Of a stretch of DNA of 64,000 nt, positions 55,794 through 64,000 are shown in pieces. Source of the stretch: Euphorbia lathyris (taxonomy: Eukaryota > Streptophyta > Magnoliopsida > Malpighiales > Euphorbiaceae); assembly GCF_963576675.1 (NCBI RefSeq), contig NC_088913.1, forward strand, positions 2,299,001 to 2,363,000, read 5' to 3'. Every line of letters begins with the position of its first letter. Within the stretch, counting starts at the first letter, position 1. Made by a program: the position numbers and the translations under genes. The notes under the pieces were generated by a model. It was not told the origin of the DNA and searched no databases. It saw only the letters and a list, made by a program, of their open reading frames with translations.

Positions 55794-56691
55794 CGAATGG
55801 TCAAATTGACCAATCATCCCTAAAAGTATAATATATTTTTGATACCCAAACTTTATCATATTTACATTTTGATATTCTAAATCTATTTTTATATTTGAAT
55901 AAAAATGTGTTGAAATTGCAATAACAAAAGAAATCTCTGAAAATCCCTCAAAATTTAATTCTCATAGAAACTTCTCAAAACAAAGGTAAAAATCTCATTA
56001 AACCCCTCTAAATAGTATTAGAGTATCAATATTATACATTATCACATAATCCTTTTATAATAATAAATGTTAGTACGGAGTTTATTCTTTTATTTCTTTT
56101 ATATAAATTTTTTTATTAATAAAATAATAATATTAGGTAATAACATATCACAAAAATAAATTTCGGATATTTTTATTTATAAAGAGAATATATTCAATTT
56201 TGAATAAGAATTAATTGAATTTGGAATTTTAATTCTACTAATTATTTTTTAGCTAATGCAATAATTGGATTAAGTGGTAAAATATGAGGAAAAATAAATA
56301 AAGGCCAGAACCTTACTAACAAATGAAATCTCTAAAAATCTTTCGAAATAAAAGTATGTGTCACGAACAATTAATTCTGATTGAAACTTCTCGAAATAGA
56401 GAAAAAAACATGATTAAACCCCTCAAAATAATATGAGTGCATTGATATTCTATACTGACGCATAAAGTAATGCGATGACGCTAAACTGTTATATGGATAT
56501 ATAAAATATAATAGTTTATAAGTATAGAAATAGATTTCCAGAAATCAAACTTCGAGAGTTGATTTGATCATAAATTAATTTGATATTCCCGTCAATTTTA
56601 AAGACTGCGTTGATATTAAAAGATTAATTTGGCTAAATCGACCGTAATGCCAACTTTGATGATGAATTTGAACTTTCATTTTTTTAAAAGG
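55794..56691. other. AT-rich intergenic, nothing recognised
   Basis: Contains loosely repeated phrases AATTCTCATAGAAACTTCTC (55961) and TTCTGATTGAAACTTCTCG (56375), perhaps an old repeat. No gene. Confidence 0.4.
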
Positions 56692-57243
56692 GATAAGGTG
56701 CAAAAACACCTCTAACGTTTATAACCATGAGCAATTTTACCCTCAATATTTGCAGCCAAAAGCAATTTTACCCATAACATTGTCAAGTTGGGTCAATTTC
56801 AAACATTATTATAAAACAAATATTTTGTTCTTTATTCTACACCAATTGCCTATCAGTTTCTTTTGAAAAAAAAAATTTCATATTTTTTTATGATTTAATA
56901 ATAGAATTTGAGATTAATATTTATAAATTCGGTGAAATTTTTGAATTTTTTTCCAACTCGTACAAAATAAAGTATATTTTTAAAAAAATAATAATTCACG
57001 TCTAATCATATGTTTATGATTTTTTACTAATTAGTAAAATAACTCACATGTGAAGTGTAGATGACACGATTAATGACGGAGAAGACAATTTGATGAATTA
57101 TTTCTCAAATTAACTCAACTTAACAATGTTAGGAGTAAAATTATTTTTGACTGCCAGTATTAGGGGTAAAATTGCACTATTTTAAATGTTAGGAGTAAAA
57201 TTGCTCTTAACTGTAAATGTTAATGATATTTTGGCACCTTATC
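56692..57243. mobile_element. Mutator-like MITE, sister of 52293
   Basis: Ends GATAAGGTGC and GCACCTTATC, with AGCAATTTTACCC and GGGTAAAATTGC words in the arms. The target duplication is not clear. Confidence 0.65.
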
Positions 57244-57254
57244 TCTACAAAAAA

Positions 57255-57580
57255 TGATAAAGTACCAAAATAAGTCTATGGTTTTTGGAGAAGTATCAAT
57301 TTAGGTTCCACGTACAAAATAACATTAATATATGTTTAAAAAATGTTATCAATTTAGGTCTCGAGAACGGATTGAACACGTAATTCCTCCATTAAGTTCT
57401 GATTTCTCTCTCTACATGCAATTGATAGAACTATCAGAATAATATGAATGACGTGTCATGTCTTGTTATTAAAACCTAAATCTCTATATTTTTTAAATAT
57501 TAATTTTATATTGATGCTATTTTTTTTTTAGGTGGAGTCTAAATCAATTAATTCCAAAAACCTATTTTTAGTACTACATT
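57255..57580. mobile_element. MITE, sister of 345-590
   Basis: Shares AAGTACCAAAATAAG, GAAGTATCAATTTAGG and ATGAATGACGTGTCATG-type phrases in order with the left-edge element. Confidence 0.5.
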
Positions 57581-58156
57581 ATAAAAAAAAAAAAATTAAT
57601 GTGAAAAGTTACATAAATGGGCAGTTTATGTCGTTTCCTTTTCCTAACCGACTTTGTTAATAGCTTGGATCCACATGATTCAGTGTTGTGGCGGTGCATT
57701 GTAGCCCACATATTCCAGCTTGTATGATCGTTCCAACTCAGTCGGGTCCCTACATCCTACGGCAGTAAATAGCAACATCTGACGAACAGAGATGCGACAT
57801 ATATATTATCCGTTAATAGAGTACATCAGGTGGCGTGGCTTGCCGTGAAATCCGGATCATATGACACTTGGCGGATAGATAGTGGTTATTTCCATCGGAT
57901 TCAGGATATTATGATGGAGACAAAACATAATTGTTTGTAAAGAAAATTACTTAAGTTGGCCCAATTAATATAAATTGGGGGCCCAACCCTTATGTTTGGA
58001 AATGTTAGATAGCATACGAAATTGATGTTGAAAACACTATTTAGAAGAAAAATGAAAGTCATGTGATTGTACCATCAAATTAAATGACAGATGTCGGCAT
58101 TTGACATGCTTCACATCTGACATTTAAGACTGGTATATCAGACACACAGTAGTATT
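57581..58156. other. Intergenic, no gene recognised
   Basis: The part 57640-57910 is less AT-rich and has a short open stretch (VAWLAVKSGSYDTWRIDSGY), but no start, length or family supports a gene. Confidence 0.35.
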
Positions 58157-58320
58157 CACATAGACCCTGATAATTAAATAAATTTGGTCATTTACTATTA
58201 TATCTAAATTGATTAAATCTAAATCTTAGAATGCTTTGAATCTCCACCTTATAATTTTAATCGGCCTACATCTAATGGTGAGTGGCTAAATTCAGTTCGT
58301 CATCAGGGTCCATGTAAACA
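58157..58320. repeat. Foldback repeat, sister of 14354-14521
   Basis: CACATAGACCCTGAT at the left and CATCAGGGTCCATGTA at the right form the outer stem. AAATTTGGTCATT and the complementary GTGGCTAAATTCAG continue it. From 58321 to 58896 nothing firm was recognised. Confidence 0.5.
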
Positions 58321-58896
58321 CTACTGGCAAACAAAAATATGAATTAATTAAATAGTTAACGCAACTTTGTCAAATATTGTTAACATTTTCAATTGCAATA
58401 TCTAACACTAAATCCGACAATTCAATCATAAGATTATTTGCTTTCCAAACCAGTGTTTTAAGTACTCATCCGTTGGGTGACAATGAACACGGGTGACATT
58501 TATTTGTAGGATGCGACTGACTACTGGGAGGCGGCTTATATTCAAGAGGCAATGCATTGAATGGGAGTGGTTTGAAGATTGGTTTTTTGACTACTTGGTT
58601 TGGATGGGGAGGGAGGCCGCGAGTTGAGCATCGATTGTGCTTTGGGTAATTTGGCAGCATCAGAACTTGAAGGTATGGTAGGGGACATGTAAAACACCAG
58701 TGGTTGATGTCATGGGTGCAAATGTTTTCTTAGCAGACTAGAAGGAGGTGAGGCAAAGGTAGGGCGGCAGAGCAAGTCGGGTGTTATTCGGTGGTGGATG
58801 AAGCCGGCGGCATGCACTGTCAGTGCAAACTAAAATTTATTTTAGGGTTTGAAGTTTTAGAACAAAGGAAGGAATACACTTGAATAAAGAAAAATA

Positions 58897-59510
58897 TGTT
58901 CGCTGATGTATTTAACAGATACTAGACCAGATATTTCTTATAATGTCCAATAATTATCTCAATATTTAGATAAGCCAACAGAAAAGCAGTTAGCTGCTGC
59001 GCATCAAGGCATGTTTTTCCCATCAACTTTAAAGTTACAGATTCAAGGTTTCATAGATAGTGACTGAGCTATTTGTAACATAACAAAAAGATCAGTTACT
59101 GGTATTTGTGTTTTCATATGCAAATCAGTTATCTCATGGAAGTGTAAAAAGAAAAATATAATGATCAAATCATTCTTAGAAGCCGAATATAGAGCCATGG
59201 CTCAACATCTACAAAATTGCAACAACTGTTTTATCTTCTTCAAGATCTAACAATTCCTCATCCACAGTCTGCCCTTCTATTTTGTGATAATCTTTCAACC
59301 ATGTATATTGCCAAAAATGCAGTGTTTCACGAGTGAACAAAACATATCTATTGTCATTATGTACGTGAAAAGGTTCAAGTTGAGATTGTAAACTGTTCCA
59401 TATTTCTACAGAAGATCAACTTGATGATTGCTTCACAAAGGCTTTACATTCACCATCATTCAAATCTTTCTTGCAACGATTAGGCATCTTAGACATCTTT
59501 CTGTTCATAC
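58897..59510 (+). pseudogene. Decayed copia reverse transcriptase end and RNase H
   Basis: Joining frames by eye gives YLTDTRPDISYNVQ, SQYLDKPTEKQLAAAHQ, FIDSD, ITKRSVTGICVFI, VISWKCKKKN, EAEYRAMA, CDNLSTMYIAKNAVFHE and CFTKALHSPSF-like text across frames. Motif order is that of the copia RT thumb and RNase H (TRPDI, SDSD, SKKQ, EAEYRA, DNxSA). Many stops and shifts make it one of the oldest retroelement pieces in the window. It is a different lineage from the Angela and SIRE elements. Confidence 0.75.
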
Positions 59511-59621
59511 CCGATGCCATTTTGGTTCGGGTGTGACATTAATTATATAGGATTAGTTTGCATTAATTTAACAGTTAAGATATTAGTTTGTAAATTGTAA
59601 GAATTGGTTGTAACCATAAAC

Positions 59622-61462
59622 TGAAGGAAAATAGGTAAACGTTTGGCAGCGGAAATATAAATTTTTTAACATATTTCCTTTAAACCAAGATCCGTTAATC
59701 ATTATTTCATATAAAGAGGGATAGAAGGAAATACCTTTCTGAAGAACTATCTACTATTGCTAGCGAAGTGCCCTCAACTCTAGATTCGAGTTCACGAGCA
59801 CAAGACAAAAACACAAGATCAAATCAATTAGAATTCAACCAATGAATAGCAACCAAAATAGATTGCCTTTAATTAATCAACACAAGATCAAGGATAAAGA
59901 GAAAGTGATAAAATCAATTGAACAGAAGCAAGCAGTGGAAATCTCATCCTCAATAGTGGGGGTCGAAATTTCTCTCTTCTCGGAAGGACTAGGGTTGGCC
60001 GAAATTCTCAGTAGCAGGGGGTATATATAGCCTCTCGTATCTAAACCCTAGTTAGATAGAATTAGGTTATTGAATAAGAGTTATATTCTGAATAATACTC
60101 CTATTATTATTATCTATAATTATATCTAAATATAAAGATAATAATAACTTATTCATAGGATAATAATTAGGAGCAATTTAATCTCAATAAACCTCCTAAC
60201 TTATTTATCCTATAATTAATTTAATTCATAATCATAATCTAATTATAATTGTCTGAAATTAAATTAATTCCTTATGTGTCCCTACACATAAAAATCGTCC
60301 CCCCCCCCCCTCTATTATTGGGCCTTAGTGGACTCAGTTGGGCTTCCGTCAATTAATTAATATCTGTTTCTCTTTTGGGTTCCAAGTCTTATGTGTGACC
60401 CATTAGGTTCTTATTGCTTCTAGCCGTATACAACCATTAAATTAATTTCTCAAAATTACATTCAATCTTTGTATGACGGAATGAGTATGCGAACTGTGAT
60501 TGGCAGATCCGAAACATTCCCCTAGAGCTATAAGAAGACAGGTTGACTCCGTCGTTGACCTTTCCATATTAGTTACAGTATCATTCGATCCTTTATCAAC
60601 TACATCCTTGAACAGAATCTTATGACTATGGATTATGTCAAGTTACATATAACGAGACGTTCGTTTTACTTGTACATGCCGAGTTAACTCCAATTAGATA
60701 GGTTAAGTGAAATCTCCATTTCAAGTCTTAAGCTATCACCTTGCAAGGATTTAGAGTCAAGTCTTCCACAAGCGATCCTTGGACGTATCTCCCATTTATC
60801 AGGAGTGACAAATGCTCAATCCAGTGTTAACTATCTTGCAATTACTTCCTGTGATGCCCAACATCTGCCGTACACACCCCAGAGTCATCCCTGTTATGGA
60901 TCGTGTTACAACAGGATCAAAGTATCACATTCCATAATCCAGAATCACTAATTAACATTTCTTTGAGTCTTAGGATTACTTATACCTATTAATACCAATG
61001 AGATGAACATGTGACAAGGATAAATCTACCCATCCTGTTATTTCAAGTCGGGCCCCCAATCCTAATGAACCCTTTCATTGGATCCATGTAATTGTCCAGG
61101 TATCTACATATCTGAAGCTTGTGAGATCAGCTCTCTATCTCGACAGAAAACATTGTTACATGTAAGTCTTAACAGTGTTATGTCAATCCCTATTCAAAAC
61201 ATATCACTTGAATTGGGGTGGTTTTAAGTTTATTAGTTTATTGTAATGTTTTGTCTCACTTCATGCTTGTATGAACACTTTATAATCACTTTAAATAAAC
61301 TTAGGGATTTCCTTTTATTTAGACTTATTTAGTTTTTTAAAAGTTGTTGCCTTTATACAGTTATGAAACCATATCTTATTAAAACAAATGACATAAAGAA
61401 CAATTCATTTACAGTAGGTTTATATCCTGGAACAATTGTCTATAGGACACTAAACCCCAACA
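59622..61462 (-). repeat. 3' LTR of Angela element G
   Basis: 1841 bp, minus-strand TGTTGGGGTTTAGTG at 61462 to TATTTTCCTTCA at 59622. The polypurine tract CCAAGTGGGAGTA is at 61463-61475. The expected target site is TAAAC (59617-59621), but its partner lies outside the window. A run of about 12 C occurs near 60299-60310. Confidence 0.92.
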
Positions 61463-61536
61463 TACTCCCACTTGGACTAAAGCCAATTGTTTCTACAACT
61501 TATCCCAGTAGAACTCAAATGACAATTATGTACTTT

Positions 61537-64000
61537 CTAGGTTAAGGGCTTTGTCAACGGATCTGCTACGTTGTCCTCTGTAGGTACTCTTTCTATTCTC
61601 ACATCTCCTCTTGCAACAATCTCTCTTACAAGGTGGTATCGCTTAAGGTAATGCTTGGATGCATTATGAGACCGTGGTTCCTTTGCTTGTGCAATGGCTC
61701 CATTGTTATCATAGTATAGAGTAATGGGATTCACAATGTCAGGCACCACACCAAGTTCGGTAATGAACTTCTTAATCCAAACTGCTTCCTTTGCTGCCTT
61801 TGCAGCAGCGATGTACTCAGACTCGGTCGTAGAGAAAGCCACGCTTCCCTGCTTGGAACTCTTCCAACTGACCGCGGCCCCATTCAAGATAAACAGGTAT
61901 CCTGATTGGGATCTAAAATCGTTCTCATCTGTGAGATGACTGGCATCTAAAAATCCTTCTATTTTCAGTTCCCCTTCTCCATACACTAGGAACATGTCTT
62001 TAGTCCTTCTCAAGTACTTAAGAATGTTCTTGACAACATTCCAATGCTCATCGCCCAGATTTCCTTGATAGCGTCTCGTTATACTTAACGCGAACGCTAC
62101 ATCAGGTCTAGTGCAAAGCATAGCATATATAATCAAACCAATCGCGCTGGCGTACGGAATTACAGCCATGCGTTTCTTATCATCTCCCGTTTTAGGACAC
62201 TGATGATTGTTTAACTTTACCCCATGTACCATGGGTAAGTTACCTCTTTTCGATTCAAGCATGCTAAACCTCTTTAGCACCTTTTTAATGTATGTAGCCT
62301 GTGAAAGGCCAAGCAGTCTTTTTGATCTATCTCTATAGATCTTTATCCCTAGTATATAAGTTGCTTCACCAAGGTCTTTCATGGAGAAGTTACCTGATAA
62401 CCATACTTTCACCGACTGTAGCAGAGCTATGTCATTTCCCATCAGTAATATATCATCCACATATAATATGAGAAATGCTACTGAGCTCCCACTAACTTTT
62501 TGTAAATACAAGCTTCTTCACAATTTTGTTCGAAACCAAACTGTTTTATGGTTTCGTCAAAACGATTGTTCCAACTTCTTGATGCTTGCTTGAGTCCATA
62601 AATGGATCTCTGAAGTTTGCAAACCTTGGTTGCATCCTTCGATATGAAACCTTCAAGTTGCATCATATATACATCCTCAAGTAGGTTTCCATTTAGGAAA
62701 GTTGTTTTCACATCCATTTGCCAAATCTCGTAATCATAGTGAGCATTATTCTGATTGATTTGGACATGGCTACTGGAGAGAAGGTCTCATCATAATCAAC
62801 TCCTTGTTTCTGACGGTATCCTTTCGCTACTAACCTAGCTTTGTAGGTGCTAACCTTTCCATCCATCTCGATCTTCTTCTTGAAGATCCACCTGCACCCA
62901 ATGGGTTTTATCCCTTCGGGTGGATCAACCAAAGTCCACACTTGGTTAGTATACATGGAATCCATTTCAAAATCCATGGCCTCAAGCCATGCTTTAGAAT
63001 CTGGACTGGTGAGAGCCTCTTCGTAGTTCTCGGGTTCGTCGTCTAATACGAGAACCTCTTCATCATCTCCCACTAGAAAACCATATCTAACTGGGACTTA
63101 ACGAACTCTTTGTGATCTACGAGTAGGTGGTGGCACTTGAGTCTCATCTAATAGGACTGCTTCGGGTTCCACAATCGCCTCTGTTGTTTCAGTTGGTGTT
63201 TCTTCTTCTTGAACTTCATCAAGTTCAATCATGCTTCCCGTTTGTGTTTCTTCAAGAAACTCTTTCTCTAGAAACACTGCATGTTTGGATACTATTACTT
63301 TCTGATCATCTGGATGATAGAAGTAATACCCCACAGTTTCCTTAGGGTATCCTATAAAGAAACACTTGTCAGATTTAGCATCCAATTTATCTGATGCTAT
63401 ACGTTTGACGAATGCTGAACAACCCCAAATCCTCATGAAAGAGAAATTAGGTTTCCTACCAATGAACAGTTCATGTGGTGTGAAGCTGGCGGATTTGGTG
63501 GGTACTCGATTTAGGGTAAAGAGGGCAATTTCTAAGGCATAGCCCCAGAACGTCTTTGGAAGTAATGATGTGCTCATCATGGATCGTACCATATCTAGTA
63601 AGGTACGGTTTCTCCTTTCGGATACACCATTGTGTTGTGGTGTATAAGGAGACGTCCATTGTGAGCATATCCCACATTCAGTTAGATAATTCAGAAAATC
63701 ATCTGAAAGATATTCACCACCTCGATCAGATCGAAGTATCTTAATTTTCTTTCCTGTTTGATTTTCTACTTCATTCTTGAAGCATTTGAATTTCTCAAAA
63801 GCTTCTGACTTATGCTTCATTAAATAAATATAACCATATCTGGAATGGTCATCTATGAAGCTAACGAAGTATCTAAATCCTCCTCTTACTTGGACTGACA
63901 TAGGACCACATACATCCGAATGTATTAATCCTAGAGTGTCTGATACACGCTCGCCTTTATTGCTAAAGGGTGTCTTTGTCATTTTTCCTTTTAAACACGC
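61537..64000 (-). pseudogene. Element G: integrase, RT and RNase H (Angela copia), partial
   Basis: The element continues beyond the right edge. Integrase (64000-63098) contains IHSDVCGP, ILRSDRGGEY and SERRNRT. GAA has become TAA after SQRVR (near 63098). RT begins around 63073 (GCRWIFKKKIEMDG). A 13-nt deletion near 62743 relative to E shifts the frame before MDVKTTFLNG. The rest is open (62511-61537): YVDDILLMGND, ILGIKIYRDRS, FSTTESEYIAA, YYDNNGAIA and EDNVADPLTKPL. Thus G keeps the RT active site and an almost full RNase H but cannot make a complete Pol. It is close to E yet has independent lesions. Confidence 0.92.

Overview
The window is nuclear DNA from a plant, most likely a eudicot. 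It is AT-rich and contains spliced genes with GT-AG introns, Ty1/copia elements of the Angela and SIRE types primed by initiator Met-tRNA, and many MITEs. I cannot name the species. Two host genes are visible. At the left edge (1-119, minus) are the first 39 codons of a CC-type NLR immune receptor. At 7900-10968 (minus) is a complete six-exon LAG1/TLC ceramide synthase of the LOH2/ASC1-like type, predicted at 288 aa, with a short RTE-type LINE insertion in its last intron.

From 120 to about 15340 the DNA is a patchwork of Mutator-like and hAT-like MITEs, several with clean target-site duplications, plus one gypsy-type solo LTR and a decayed LINE RNase H domain. From 15341 to 37444 lies one nested retrotransposon stack. 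An Angela-type copia element (E, minus) entered an older MITE and is bounded by the 5-bp duplication CCTAT. It received a chromovirus-like solo LTR (F) in gag and a SIRE-type element (A) in its 5' LTR. A in turn received a second Angela element (B) and an opposite-strand Angela solo LTR (C). Deletions then removed A's 3' LTR with part of E's 5' LTR and leader, and B's pol with its 3' LTR. The second deletion left a 528-codon open frame that joins B gag to A integrase.

From 37450 to 59620 there is a tRNA-derived SINE, a gypsy-like solo LTR, a 1.77-kb duplicated segment (39935 and 44395), PIF/Harbinger-like and hAT elements, a complete TRIM, a large A/T-rich foldback element, a repeat-X-repeat structure carrying an unidentified ORF and 73-bp tandem repeats, and a degenerate copia RNase H relic. 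From 59622 to the right edge is the 3' LTR and pol of another Angela element (G), which continues past the window.

No prokaryote-type system, CRISPR array, tRNA or rRNA gene was seen. The most unusual signals are: three tandem hairpins in the F LTR with an almost invariant loop and covarying stems; GC-rich hairpins at matching positions in two Angela leaders; the in-frame gag-integrase chimera; and the unidentified ORF at 53653-54287. All comparisons were made by eye.
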